From assembly GCA_023954855.1 (NCBI GenBank), contig JAGSGY010000020.1, forward strand, positions 1 to 64,000: a stretch of DNA of 64,000 nt, in the 5' to 3' direction. Origin of the DNA: Pseudomonadota bacterium. GTDB lineage: Bacteria > Myxococcota_A > UBA796 > GCA-2862545. The notes under the pieces are model-generated. The model was not told where the DNA came from. It ran no database searches and saw only the letters and a list, made by a program, of their open reading frames with translations. Of the stretch, positions 34,729 to 43,902 are shown piece by piece. Position numbers and translations under genes: made by a program. Every line of letters begins with the position of its first letter. The first letter of the stretch is position 1.

Positions 34729-36054
34729 ATGAAGGTGGACCAGATCGGTGCTTGGTTGCGAGCACAGCCCGTCGTTCCGAGCGTCGCGCTCCTCCTGGCC
34801 TGGGTGGTGTTCGGCGTCGCAAACGTCGCGGTACACCTGCTCTCGGACCGCATGGGCTTTCACTATGAGACCGCGGTCTACCTCGGCCTAAGCGTGTGGA
34901 GGCCTGAACCTCACGCCCTAGGGCTGCTCATCGGTCCCCTCGTCGTCGCGCTGTTGATCACCGCCCTTCACCACGCGCCGCGCACGCCTGCCACCGCCAC
35001 CGCACTAGGTGGTGCCTTGCTGGTCGCCGGAAACCTGATCCAAGGCGTTCCAGCCTTCCTCAAGCCGATTACCGGGCCACGACAGTATGGTGAAGACAGC
35101 CCGGCATGGACCGAAGCCCTCGAGTGGCTCGCCAAGTTCAACGAACAGCAGCCGACACTCGGCCTGCACGCCCGCACGCATCCACCTTTCGCGACACTCG
35201 CACACACCGTCTTCGAAGCCCCCTTCGACGTGGGTCCATGGGGCGTCGTCGTGGCGTTCACGCTTGCCGGCGTGGCACTCGTTCCGCTTTGCTACGCACT
35301 GGCCCGGGCGGTAGGCGCCACACGCAGTGCCGCGTGGCACACCGCCTTGCTCGCCGCCGCAGTTCCTGCGGCAAACGTGTACGCGGTGGTGAGCGTCGAT
35401 GCCGTCGTCGCCATGCTCAGCACCGTAGCCGTCTTGGGCCTGGCTTATGCAAGGCGGGACCGTCTCGTCCTCGGGGTCATCTTGTTCGCACTCGGAGCCC
35501 TCGGCGCCAACTTGTTGAGCTTCGGAGGAACCTTCCTTCTCGCGCTAGCCGCGGGACTCGCACTGTGGGACGCCGCAAGCCGCCGCCACTTCGGTGCACT
35601 GGCCTGCATCGCCACAGGCGTGACGCTCGTCGCGATCACCATCGCAACCCTTCGAGCCGGGTTCGGGTACGACCACCTACTCGCCTTTCAAACCGCATCT
35701 GCGCTCGAGAATCCCGACGGAATCTACTTCGTCGCCGATCCCCTCAACTACGTCGCGACGCGGCTGGAGGGCGTGATCGAGCTCCTCTTGTGGCTCGGCA
35801 TGGCCTCCGCGTGGCTCTTCCGGCCGATCAGGGGCCGGTGGACTGCAGAGTCGACAGTGGCCATCGCGACGATCGCGTTGATGCTGATCAGCGGGGCGTA
35901 TCGAACCTCGGAGACCGCACGCGCGATGCTGTTCATGGTCCCGATTCTCTTGTTGCCGCTGCGGCACCTCGACGATGATGCGTTCGCCGGAACCATCCTA
36001 CTTTGCGCGATGCAGGCGATGATCTTCCAGACCATTGGTGACTCTCTCTGGTAG
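34729..36054 (+). CDS. polytopic membrane protein, possible GT-C glycosyltransferase
   Basis: 441 residues, about eleven to twelve membrane helices. The first large periplasmic loop (residues about 100-150) contains ARTHPPFATL, resembling the HPP loop of GT-C type sugar transferases that use polyprenyl-phosphate sugars. A second loop near residue 325 has YFVADPLNYVATRLEG. No exact family is recognised. It is downstream of the GT4 gene on the same strand (about 80 bases), so probably co-transcribed, and is a plausible side-chain glycosyltransferase. An unrelated transporter-like role cannot be excluded. Confidence 0.7.
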   Translation: MKVDQIGAWLRAQPVVPSVALLLAWVVFGVANVAVHLLSDRMGFHYETAVYLGLSVWRPEPHALGLLIGPLVVALLITALHHAPRTPATATALGGALLVAGNLIQGVPAFLKPITGPRQYGEDSPAWTEALEWLAKFNEQQPTLGLHARTHPPFATLAHTVFEAPFDVGPWGVVVAFTLAGVALVPLCYALARAVGATRSAAWHTALLAAAVPAANVYAVVSVDAVVAMLSTVAVLGLAYARRDRLVLGVILFALGALGANLLSFGGTFLLALAAGLALWDAASRRHFGALACIATGVTLVAITIATLRAGFGYDHLLAFQTASALENPDGIYFVADPLNYVATRLEGVIELLLWLGMASAWLFRPIRGRWTAESTVAIATIALMLISGAYRTSETARAMLFMVPILLLPLRHLDDDAFAGTILLCAMQAMIFQTIGDSLW

Positions 36055-36080
36055 CCAAGTCGTGCTTCACCCGAGCACAG

Positions 36081-37475
36081 CTAGGCCCGCCTGAGGTTCC
36101 GTACGTCACTTCTGTCGAGCGCACCCGTTCCAAGAGCCATGACGAGGTAGGCCGCCGCCCCACAAAGGACGCGGAGGAGCACGTGCTGTCCGCTCATCCA
36201 GCCGACGACCCACACGAGCGGAATCAACGAGATGGAGGCGCGGAGAAGTGTGCCGCCGAAGTTCACACCGCGCACACGAGGACGCACGGCGAGGCCGTAG
36301 AGAAGCACGAGAAACAGCTCGCTAAACAGGGTCGTCGCCGCCGCGCCCATCACGCCCCATGTCGGCACGAGAAGAAAGTTCAGAGCGAGGTTGGTCGCCG
36401 CGACAAGGCCGATGGCCTTCGCCCTCAACGGCTGGAGCCCCAGTGCCGTCAGTGTCAGGCCAAGCGCATGGTTGATGTAGCGAAATGGCAGAAGCGGCAG
36501 CATCAACATGAAGGGCCGTGCCGACGCCGCGAAGGGTTCCCCAAAGACGAACACAAGCAGCGGCTCAGCCACGAGCATGCCCCCCACCGCAATGGGGAGG
36601 GAGACCACGAGGTGCAGGCGCACGCCGAGTCCAAGCAGCCCCCCCACGCCGTCGGGGTTGCCCTGCTGCGCGGCCATCACCGGGTGTAGGACGCGGTTCA
36701 CCACGAAGCCCACGATGACGAGGTTCGCGACGGGGACCGCAGCGACTCCGTACACCGCCACCGCTACATCGCCGTGGAAGTAGGCCAACACCAACACATC
36801 CGCCGCCAGGTACGCGCTGGCGAACAGACCATCAATGCCGAAGGGAATGCACTCCTTCCCTAGTCGCACCGCTTCTGTATGCGGAGCGTTCCAGGGTGCC
36901 CGCAGTTCGATGAGTCGACTCACCGACCTCCAGAGAATGAGGACTGCAATCAGCGTCCAACCCGCGCGAATCCAGTGAACTCCCAGCGCGTTGGCCCCCA
37001 GCATGAGAGCGATGGCCACCGAGCCGAGCTCCCCGAGCTTCCACGTGAGCACCGCGGGCAGCTGATGCTGCATCTTGCGCAGCCCCTGAACCGCACCCTG
37101 CAGCACCGAGAACGACGTGTAGAACACCAGTGCGACGCAGGCCGCAAGCGCAATCTTCACGACGCTGGGTCGGCCGTCTACGGTGGCCGCATAGCTGATC
37201 AAGAGCAGCGAAGTAGGGACCGCGAGCATGCCCACGAGGCGCAGGGCAGCTCCCACCACCTGTCCGCCCGATGCAGGGTCCTGAGCGACCTTCTGGGTCG
37301 TCAGGAGGTTGACGCGGAGCCCGCTGAAGACGGCCGCAATGGTCACCATGCTCAGCACAGTCTGATACGCGCCGTACTCGTCGATCGGCAGCGCACGCGG
37401 CAGCATCACGTGCAGAGCAAGGCCAGCGAGAGCGAGCGTGGCCTGCATGAGGCCTTGGGACGTCACATTGGTCAA
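36081..37475 (-). CDS. Wzx-type polysaccharide flippase
   Basis: 464 residues with about fourteen membrane helices, the MOP superfamily flippase layout (GLMQATLALAGLALHVMLPR, EYGAYQTVLSMVTIAAVFSG). It would move undecaprenyl-diphosphate-linked repeat units across the inner membrane. I chose the TTG at 37475. The upstream frame is antisense to another gene, GGGAG lies just before the TTG, and the TTG overlaps the TGA of the preceding gene. That coupling fits the tight spacing of the three-gene unit sulfotransferase, GINT1-like, flippase. Confidence 0.85.
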   Translation of the reverse strand: MTNVTSQGLMQATLALAGLALHVMLPRALPIDEYGAYQTVLSMVTIAAVFSGLRVNLLTTQKVAQDPASGGQVVGAALRLVGMLAVPTSLLLISYAATVDGRPSVVKIALAACVALVFYTSFSVLQGAVQGLRKMQHQLPAVLTWKLGELGSVAIALMLGANALGVHWIRAGWTLIAVLILWRSVSRLIELRAPWNAPHTEAVRLGKECIPFGIDGLFASAYLAADVLVLAYFHGDVAVAVYGVAAVPVANLVIVGFVVNRVLHPVMAAQQGNPDGVGGLLGLGVRLHLVVSLPIAVGGMLVAEPLLVFVFGEPFAASARPFMLMLPLLPFRYINHALGLTLTALGLQPLRAKAIGLVAATNLALNFLLVPTWGVMGAAATTLFSELFLVLLYGLAVRPRVRGVNFGGTLLRASISLIPLVWVVGWMSGQHVLLRVLCGAAAYLVMALGTGALDRSDVRNLRRA

Positions 37476-38896
37476 CGCTCTCCCTGTCCCATCTGAAGCC
37501 CCTCGAGGTCGAGAGCCCAGAGGTCCCCGTGGCGATTGAGCGTGTGAATGCAGTTGGCACCAAAGCGGGTCGCGTCGATGCGCATCCGGTCCCGGTCCCG
37601 ATAGGGCACCATCGATTCGACTTCCTGAATCACCACGGCCTCGCCGTACCGCGCCGCGCAGTCTTGAGCGACGCGAACGACCGTGCCATCCGCTTCGGTC
37701 CACACACTCCCCGCGGGTCTTGAACGACGCACGTCAACCCGTACCGGATTCTGCGGGTGTGGACGCCAGGGACCTTCGAAGCTGTCGGACGAATACAGCA
37801 CAAGCCCATCGCTCGGGTTTCCATCATCGACCAGGGTGGCCCACATCCACCACGCGTCGCGTCCCCGATACACCGTCGCGTCGGCGAGCCTCCCATCGAC
37901 CAGCAAGACCCCTTCTGGGTCCCATTGATCCGGGAACTGGAGGCACCGGTGCGCCCGCACCTCTCCGCGTTCCGCACACTCGGGGATCATCCACACCCGT
38001 CCGTCATCCTCGATGATCTGCGGGTAAGAAAGATGGTGGGGCCCCTCGAGAACCACTCCAAGCGACTCCCATCGCTCGGCATCATGGACCCGGCAGGCCA
38101 AGATCTTCCCGCGTCCTCCGTGCAATGCCTCTTCAAGAAAGATGACTTTGTCGCCCTCAAACTCAAAGGGAAAAGGGTCAGCCCAGAGACGATCGGGAGG
38201 AGGGACCAGGTGCGTCAGGCGCTCCGCTGTGGGTTCGCTCCCGCCAAGCTGATAGGCCACGCTCCAGCGATGGCTGCTGTAGCGAGGTCGGAACACCGCC
38301 TTCACTTCCCTAAGCGTCGACGCCACCCCCTCGAGTCGACCCGCCCCGACGCTCGCGGACCCCATTCGCGGCGACGCCGCCTTTAGGATCGTCCGAGCGG
38401 CCACCGTCGCCCAGCGCACGGCCGTCTCGTCGACCGTTCGCGAAAACAGCTGTGGGTCGCGACGCGTCCACAGTTCCTCGACCACACGCGGCATGCCGTC
38501 CAAGCGCCACAGGCAACTGCGCACCACGGAGGCGTTCGACGCATCGGGACCTGGGAAAACAAACGGGGCTTCCGAAGACCCGAAAGCCCACAGCTCTGCG
38601 CCCTCGGCCACGGGTGCGTGGTTCGCGCACACGACCGTCGCCGCGCGAATTGGCACGGCATCGTAGGCCCGACCGCCCAGGTGTCGCGCCGGAACGAAGC
38701 TTCCCACACCACTCCCGGGAAACACGGCTCTCTCGAGTCGCTGGGCCAGATGCGCTCGCAAACCACGACGGCTCTTTCGTTCAACCCAGCCAAGGACTTC
38801 GACCTCGGATTCTTTCAGAAGGCCAGACAGCACGACCATCCACTGTGGGACCCCCCTCGGATCCACCGCAAAGACCACCGGCCCCACCGTGCTCAT
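37472..38896 (-). CDS. GINT1-like putative sugar transferase with beta-propeller domain
   Basis: 474 residues from the ATG at 38896, which overlaps the sulfotransferase stop by ATGA and has GGGGA upstream. An ATG at 38911 is the alternative. Residues 1-170 resemble a formyltransferase-like alpha/beta domain. Residues about 215-470 match the five-bladed propeller seen in glucosamine inositolphosphorylceramide transferase 1 N-terminal relatives (RLWADPFPFEFEGDKVIFLE, LSYPQIIEDDGRVWMIPE, GSVWTEADGTVVRVAQD). Such proteins occur in bacterial exopolysaccharide loci, and their reaction is not settled. Cytosolic modification of a nucleotide-sugar or lipid-linked sugar is an inference. Confidence 0.7.
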   Translation of the reverse strand: MSTVGPVVFAVDPRGVPQWMVVLSGLLKESEVEVLGWVERKSRRGLRAHLAQRLERAVFPGSGVGSFVPARHLGGRAYDAVPIRAATVVCANHAPVAEGAELWAFGSSEAPFVFPGPDASNASVVRSCLWRLDGMPRVVEELWTRRDPQLFSRTVDETAVRWATVAARTILKAASPRMGSASVGAGRLEGVASTLREVKAVFRPRYSSHRWSVAYQLGGSEPTAERLTHLVPPPDRLWADPFPFEFEGDKVIFLEEALHGGRGKILACRVHDAERWESLGVVLEGPHHLSYPQIIEDDGRVWMIPECAERGEVRAHRCLQFPDQWDPEGVLLVDGRLADATVYRGRDAWWMWATLVDDGNPSDGLVLYSSDSFEGPWRPHPQNPVRVDVRRSRPAGSVWTEADGTVVRVAQDCAARYGEAVVIQEVESMVPYRDRDRMRIDATRFGANCIHTLNRHGDLWALDLEGLQMGQGER

Positions 38897-39798
38897 GGGT
38901 TCCCCAGCCATGGGACGGGCTGTTCGAGAAGCTCACCGAGTCGGGCGTTCTCGTCGCGAAAGTGATCGTCCAGAAGCTCTTGAACGCCCTCAGGAAGGCC
39001 CTGGTACGCTCCGGACTCGCCAAAGCGCTTCGCCGGGGGCACGCTCACTTCCGGCCTGCCGACGAAGTCCAAGAACCTTCTCATCTCGCCGAGCGGATCC
39101 GCAAAATACGCCTCGCTGAAGATGATGCACAGCTGCTCGCGCGGGTAGTGACGCAACCAGTTCTCGAGCTGTGTCGCATAGTGGCCCCGACGCAGGTAGG
39201 ACGAATCCGGCCGGGCACCCGTCGGGTCCTCAAAGAGGACGGCGGCCCCGTTTCGGAGAAGGGCTGCCTCGTGCTCAAAGGCGTCGAGCATGCCCCGAGA
39301 CTCTTCATTTCGCCTCTTGTTGTGGTGATAGTGCGAGACCGCCCGGGCGACCGGGTTGCGAAGAAGCACAAGCAGACGCGCGTCGGGAACCAGCGCCTTT
39401 GCCCTCGCAGGGGCGTGCAAGCTGGGAAAGTTGGTGAGCGTTCCATCGCCATGGAGACGCCCGGGTGGCGGATCGGCCTCGTAGAAGAAGGAGCGATACC
39501 AGTCCACCGAGCGATTCGAGTACTGATCGAAGTACAGAATCTCCTTCGGAGGGCCGGGGTTCATGACGGGAGAGGACTTCAGGTGCTCCCAGAAAGAAGA
39601 CGTCCCGCCCTTCATCACCCCCAGCATCAGAAAGTCGGGCAGGGGCCCGAGCTGGCCCCGTCTGACGCGACGGCGAGCCAAGAAGTCGAGCTCCGCCCGA
39701 ATGACCAAACGCTTCCACCGGTCCGGGGTGCGCCTTGCAATCTCGCTGCGTAACGTCACGAGCGGTGGCTCCCAGGTTTCGACCCTGCTGCTAACCAC
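38893..39798 (-). CDS. PAPS-dependent sulfotransferase (first)
   Basis: 301 residues. The 5'-phosphosulfate loop is visible as GVMKGGTSS (Lys63 to Ser68) and the 3'-phosphate site as LLVLLRNPVARAVSHYHHN (Arg147, Ser155), both in the spacing of heparan/carbohydrate sulfotransferases. No signal or membrane anchor. It would transfer sulfate from PAPS to a sugar hydroxyl or amine of the repeat unit in the cytoplasm. The start is GTG at 39798. It leads the unit containing the GINT1-like gene and the flippase, which suggests sulfation before export. PAPS synthesis genes are not in the window. Confidence 0.88.
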   Translation of the reverse strand: MVSSRVETWEPPLVTLRSEIARRTPDRWKRLVIRAELDFLARRRVRRGQLGPLPDFLMLGVMKGGTSSFWEHLKSSPVMNPGPPKEILYFDQYSNRSVDWYRSFFYEADPPPGRLHGDGTLTNFPSLHAPARAKALVPDARLLVLLRNPVARAVSHYHHNKRRNEESRGMLDAFEHEAALLRNGAAVLFEDPTGARPDSSYLRRGHYATQLENWLRHYPREQLCIIFSEAYFADPLGEMRRFLDFVGRPEVSVPPAKRFGESGAYQGLPEGVQELLDDHFRDENARLGELLEQPVPWLGNP

Positions 39799-39977
39799 TC
39801 AGACCCACCTTCTCAACGGCCAAGCCGCTTCGGGAAGGCCTCGCCACCCTCCAATGTCGACTCGCCTCCGCGCGCCGACAACACGGATGAGACGCCGGGA
39901 TTGCCAGGTTCGCAAGCGAGGAGAACACCGAGCGGCCCTGCGAACGACCTGCTATGTTGTGTGCACACGAGGTGGAC

Positions 39978-40913
39978 ATGATCACTGTTCTTCTTCTTCT
40001 CGTCCCCGCTATGGCGGGTGATGTCGATCGAGTACCCGAGGACTTCCGGACGATTCAGGCGGCCGTAGACCGTGGCACAGCACCCGTCATCGAAGTCGGT
40101 CCCGGCGAGTGGGCCGGGGCGACCGTGGATCGAAAGGTCTCGATCCAAGGCAAAGATGCCATCATCACCTCGGGCGTGAAGAGGCCTGGCGCACGGGTCG
40201 CGTTCCCCCTCGCGCAGAAGGCCACCGGCTCGGAGATCGTCGGGTTCACCTTCGACTGCACCTCGTCGAGCCTGGACCTCGGCGTCTACGCCTCCCAACA
40301 GCGGATGGGCGGGGCACCCGACGAGATCAACGTGTCGGACAACCGCTTCGTCGGCTGTGTCCAAGGCGTGACCAACACCGGAAGCAAAGTCTCGGAGTGC
40401 GAGTCCGCCAGCGTCGACGGCGGTCAGTACTGGACCATTCAGTCCAACGAATTCGCGGGATTCCGCACCCGGACCAGCTCCAAGAGCGCAGCGGGGGGTA
40501 TCGGCGTGTACCTCTTCAACGTCGCGGACAACGACGTGTTCAACAACACGTTCACGGGTGGGGTCGACGACACGCCTAGCTTCACCACCAGCGGAATCCT
40601 GCTTGCTGGATGCCAGGACTGCGTCATCGCCGAGAACGACTTCGCCGTCTCTGGCGGCGCCTACTACTGGGCTGCCGTCTCGAACCTTGGCTACTACCAA
40701 GACGGTGCCGCCCCCTCCGAGCGGGTGAGCATTCTCGCAAACGACGCCAGCCGCGACGCCAAGCCTCATCGCGGCATGAGCTTCCGCAGTATCGACAGCT
40801 TCGATGTCTCCTTGGAAGACAATCAAGGGGACGTCGACGTCGACCACAGTTGGTGTGGCGATAAGGTCGAGACCCGAACCGCCGTCAACGCCCGTCCAAA
40901 CGCGCGTCGGTAG
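39978..40913 (+). CDS. secreted right-handed beta-helix protein
   Basis: 311 residues from the ATG at 39978, chosen for GAGGTGGAC directly upstream and the signal peptide that follows (TVLLLLVPAMAGD). The mature part has the repeating short strands and Asn/Gly turns of parallel beta-helix proteins (NVSDNRFVGC, TIQSNEFAGF, NVADNDVFNNTF, VIAENDFAV). In polysaccharide loci these are often lyases, epimerases or hydrolases acting in the periplasm, such as AlgG- or AlgX-like proteins. I see no catalytic signature. It is divergent from the first sulfotransferase and followed by the methyltransferase and export genes. Confidence 0.8.
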   Translation: MITVLLLLVPAMAGDVDRVPEDFRTIQAAVDRGTAPVIEVGPGEWAGATVDRKVSIQGKDAIITSGVKRPGARVAFPLAQKATGSEIVGFTFDCTSSSLDLGVYASQQRMGGAPDEINVSDNRFVGCVQGVTNTGSKVSECESASVDGGQYWTIQSNEFAGFRTRTSSKSAAGGIGVYLFNVADNDVFNNTFTGGVDDTPSFTTSGILLAGCQDCVIAENDFAVSGGAYYWAAVSNLGYYQDGAAPSERVSILANDASRDAKPHRGMSFRSIDSFDVSLEDNQGDVDVDHSWCGDKVETRTAVNARPNARR

Positions 40914-41017
40914 CGGCTCAACAAGCCCTCACGCCCCTCCCCGCCACGGTCTCTGACGGACTGGCCGGTAACCTACGCCGGACCGCGGGCGAGCTACGCA
41001 TCGAAGGAAGTCATCCG

Positions 41018-41965
41018 ATGAGTCAGTCCGCCGGACCTCCGGTCGAGGTCACTGCTGGGTCGAAAGGCGAATGGATCGTGCATCTGAGTGATGGGCCGGT
41101 GCGCACACACCTTCCCCCCAAGCTCATCCACGCCTTGGCGAAGGCCAAAGGTCCCGCCATGTTGGGCTATGAGCTGGAGCGAGCCGGGAACAAGGGCCCA
41201 GTGATGCGCATGCTCTCGACAGGGCTGGGGGCGTACGCGACCGCGGCCGACCTCCAGGGCAAGCGCGTTCTCGACTTCGGATGCGGAACGGGTACCTCCA
41301 CGGTAGCGATGGCCCTCACCTATCCAGAGGCCTCCTTTGTCGGCGTCGAGCTCGAGGAGCGCTGGGTGGAAGCCGCGCGGGTCCGCGCAGAGGTCTTCTC
41401 AGCCGCCAATGCCGAGTTTGCTGTGTCTCCTAATGGCGCAAGCCTCCCCGACGTCGGGCGCTTCGACTTCGTGATGCTCTCCGCCGTCTGGGAGCACCTA
41501 CTGCCCGGCGAGCGGCCTGGCATCGCGCGTGCTCTGTGGGACTCACTCCGACCGGGAGGCATCATCTTCCTGAACCAGACACCGCACCGGTGGTGGCCTC
41601 TGGAGTCGCACACCACAGGGCTCCCCCTCATCAACTACCTTCCCAAGGGCCTGGCCCATCGGTACGCGAAACTCTCCCCTCGCCTTCGCGGCGACGAGAG
41701 CTGGTCCGAGCTGCTTCGATACGGCGTTCGTGGCGGCACGGTGCGCGAGATCCTGGGTATGTTCTCATCGCCTGACGCCCCAGCAACTCTGGCCGCTCCT
41801 CGTGAAGACGTCGGGGACCGCCTTGACCTCTGGCTCGACACATCGTCGGGGCTGCGTATGCCATGGGCCAAACGCGCCACCTGGGCCGGACTGAAAGCGG
41901 TGAAGGCCCTGACCGGCCGGCAGGTCGCACCGGTCCTTACCATCGCCATTCAAAAGCAATCCTAG
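41018..41965 (+). CDS. class I SAM-dependent methyltransferase
   Basis: 315 residues. The SAM-binding motif I is VLDFGCGTGTS at residues about 86-96, followed by the acidic strand end VGVELEERW and the motif around FDFVMLSAVWEHLLPGERP. It has the size and layout of methyltransferases that cap or decorate polysaccharides. The C-terminal 100 residues are less typical. It probably methylates a sugar hydroxyl of the repeat unit. It lies about 100 bases after the beta-helix gene and 80 before the export gene, all on the plus strand. Confidence 0.85.
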   Translation: MSQSAGPPVEVTAGSKGEWIVHLSDGPVRTHLPPKLIHALAKAKGPAMLGYELERAGNKGPVMRMLSTGLGAYATAADLQGKRVLDFGCGTGTSTVAMALTYPEASFVGVELEERWVEAARVRAEVFSAANAEFAVSPNGASLPDVGRFDFVMLSAVWEHLLPGERPGIARALWDSLRPGGIIFLNQTPHRWWPLESHTTGLPLINYLPKGLAHRYAKLSPRLRGDESWSELLRYGVRGGTVREILGMFSSPDAPATLAAPREDVGDRLDLWLDTSSGLRMPWAKRATWAGLKAVKALTGRQVAPVLTIAIQKQS

Positions 41966-42045
41966 GTCGATCCCCTGAGCTCCCGACGTTCGCATCCAAC
42001 AAAGCCCAATCGGCACGTCGCCATAAACCGCGATATGTGCAGGAA

Positions 42046-42825
42046 ATGAGTGACCGCATCGTTTCAAAACTCCTCTGGCTCATGGTGCTGTCCGCCACTC
42101 CGGCTCTCGCGAGCGAGTACCGGCTGGGCGCAGGCGATACGATCGACATCGAGATCTACGGTCTCAGCGACATGGGACGAAGCACGCAAATCCCGTCGTC
42201 CTGCGAGGTCGACATCCAGCTGATTGGGCCCATGAAGGCCTGTGGTCTCACGACCATCGAGTTCGCAGAGACGCTACGAGCCGCTCTGGCCACTGGGTAC
42301 TTGAACAACCCTCACGTACTCGTAGACATCACCCAGTACGGCAGCCAGACCATCGATGTGATTGGCCAGGTCAAGAAGCCCGGGCTTCAGGCGCTCACCG
42401 GCCCCACAACCCTGACCGACGCCCTCGCGTCCGCAGGCGGCCCGTCCTCTCCATCCGTGCTCGAAGGCACGGTTCTTACAGCCGACGGTCGCAAGGTGGA
42501 GTTCTACCTCCCCGACCTCCGTCTCGGCGAGAGTATCTGGCTATCCGGTGGCGATGTCGTCCAGCTCCGAGAGCCCCTGCAGGTCCACGTCAGTGGACAA
42601 GTCGCCAAGCCGGGACCGGTGGCCTTTCGCGATGGCCTCACGGTGACCGAGGCCCTGTCCATGACGGGTGGCCCTACCGAGTTCGCCGCCTTGCGCCGAA
42701 CCCTAGTGGTCCGCGCCGATGGCTCGAAGATTCGCCTCAACGTGCGCCGCATCGCAGAAGGCCGCGACACGGACATCTTGCTCAGGGCAGATGATCGCAT
42801 CGTCATCAAGCAGTCGATCTTCTAG
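42046..42825 (+). CDS. polysaccharide export protein (Wza-like)
   Basis: 259 residues from the ATG at 42046, chosen because the signal peptide follows (LLWLMVLSATPALA) and AGGA precedes it closely. The polysaccharide export sequence YRLGAGDTIDIEIYGLSDMG comes next, then two SLBB-type segments (IDVIGQVKKPGLQAL and VHVSGQVAKPGPVAF). There is no lipobox Cys, so unlike E. coli Wza it is not obviously lipidated, and it lacks the C-terminal outer-membrane helix. It would form the periplasmic conduit working with the BY-kinase/co-polymerase at 31-33 kb. A separate outer-membrane porin may be needed. Confidence 0.88.
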   Translation: MSDRIVSKLLWLMVLSATPALASEYRLGAGDTIDIEIYGLSDMGRSTQIPSSCEVDIQLIGPMKACGLTTIEFAETLRAALATGYLNNPHVLVDITQYGSQTIDVIGQVKKPGLQALTGPTTLTDALASAGGPSSPSVLEGTVLTADGRKVEFYLPDLRLGESIWLSGGDVVQLREPLQVHVSGQVAKPGPVAFRDGLTVTEALSMTGGPTEFAALRRTLVVRADGSKIRLNVRRIAEGRDTDILLRADDRIVIKQSIF

Positions 42826-42837
42826 CAGTAGAAAACG

Positions 42838-43803
42838 CTAGCGAGCGGCGTAGCCAAGCTCTCGCGCCATGGGCCCGCAGATTCTCTCGATGATCGCAGC
42901 CTCTTCGGCCGTCTCCTCCGCCAGATAGCGCTCGTTCACCTCTGGCCGCATTGGATACCAGCGGTCCCGCATGCGGCTACCAAGCGGTAGACGATGGTGA
43001 GCGGCAGGCACCATATCGGGATCGAACTCAAGGCCGAGCAGGCCACACAGACGGGCCATTTCGACCTCGGGCTGGGCCAACAGGTCTTCGAACTTCAGGG
43101 TATGAAAGCGCTCGTACCCGCGCGCGTCCTCGATCGCGCAGGACATTGAGTTTGCCCAGTGCTGAGCCGCCATCTCAAGGCGCTCATGCCGGGTGAAATG
43201 CGAGGGGAGATCGTCCCTGTATTCGGCAAGCCGAAGGCTGCGGAGGCTGCTCGCATGGGGGTCGCGACCGATGAGTACGAAGTGCGCGTCGTCAAAGATG
43301 GACCGCAGCAGCCCCAACCGCACCGTAAAGGTCTGGGACTTGTCGATGAACCTCGGCTCTGCGACGCGGCGCCCATGCATACGGATGAGCCATCCGACGA
43401 TGCCTCGAAACGCTTTGCGGAGCTCGGGGCTCGCATCGGCATCCGTCTGCCGGTATTGCGGCAGCAGTCGGTCCGTCGCGTAGCTGGAGCCTCGCGCGTT
43501 CGGGAAGAACTCGTCGGGAGGCACAGCACCGGCCAACCCCTTGAACGCTGCCGGAAGAATCGGATGCAGCACGTTCTGAAGCTCGTCAGCGCCCGCCCAG
43601 TAGCGGTGGTTTCCCGTCACGCAGACCACGTTTCGATTCCGGCGGAGCATGCGCGAAGCGAGCGTAAGTCCACCTCCCTGCACGCCCAACAAGAAGATGG
43701 GGGCCACGGGGGACGGGCGCGGCGGCCCCAACAACCTCGGAAGGTGGGCAAGCCAGGCTTGCCTGCGCAGTGCGTAGACCAAGGAGTTCAGTCGCTCGTT
43801 CAT
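42838..43803 (-). CDS. sulfotransferase-family protein (second)
   Basis: 321 residues from the ATG at 43803. A GTG 12 codons upstream is possible but less likely. The phosphosulfate-loop region reads FLLGVQGGGLTLASRML, with Gln-Gly-Gly in place of the usual Pro-x-Ser-Gly. The 3'-phosphate-site strand is HFVLIGRDPHASSLRSLRLAEY in two blocks. The C-terminal half has FHTLKFEDLLAQPEVEMARL, a conserved sulfotransferase element. The two sulfotransferases of the locus differ widely in sequence, so they probably act on different positions. It lies downstream of the O-antigen-ligase/TPR gene and converges on the export gene. Confidence 0.82.
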   Translation of the reverse strand: MNERLNSLVYALRRQAWLAHLPRLLGPPRPSPVAPIFLLGVQGGGLTLASRMLRRNRNVVCVTGNHRYWAGADELQNVLHPILPAAFKGLAGAVPPDEFFPNARGSSYATDRLLPQYRQTDADASPELRKAFRGIVGWLIRMHGRRVAEPRFIDKSQTFTVRLGLLRSIFDDAHFVLIGRDPHASSLRSLRLAEYRDDLPSHFTRHERLEMAAQHWANSMSCAIEDARGYERFHTLKFEDLLAQPEVEMARLCGLLGLEFDPDMVPAAHHRLPLGSRMRDRWYPMRPEVNERYLAEETAEEAAIIERICGPMARELGYAAR

Positions 43804-43902
43804 GTCCCGGCCGTAGCGTGTTGGGACACGCCCCACCACCCGTTAGTCGCGCTGGTAGATCTCAACGCGAGACTCCTTCTCGAGTCCGCCGTCCCGCTGT
43901 GC

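Noticed and set aside
39955-39968. GTGTGCACAC palindrome upstream of the beta-helix gene as an operator
   Set aside because: It is short and single, and occurs without a recognisable promoter or a candidate regulator, so it is not worth a call.
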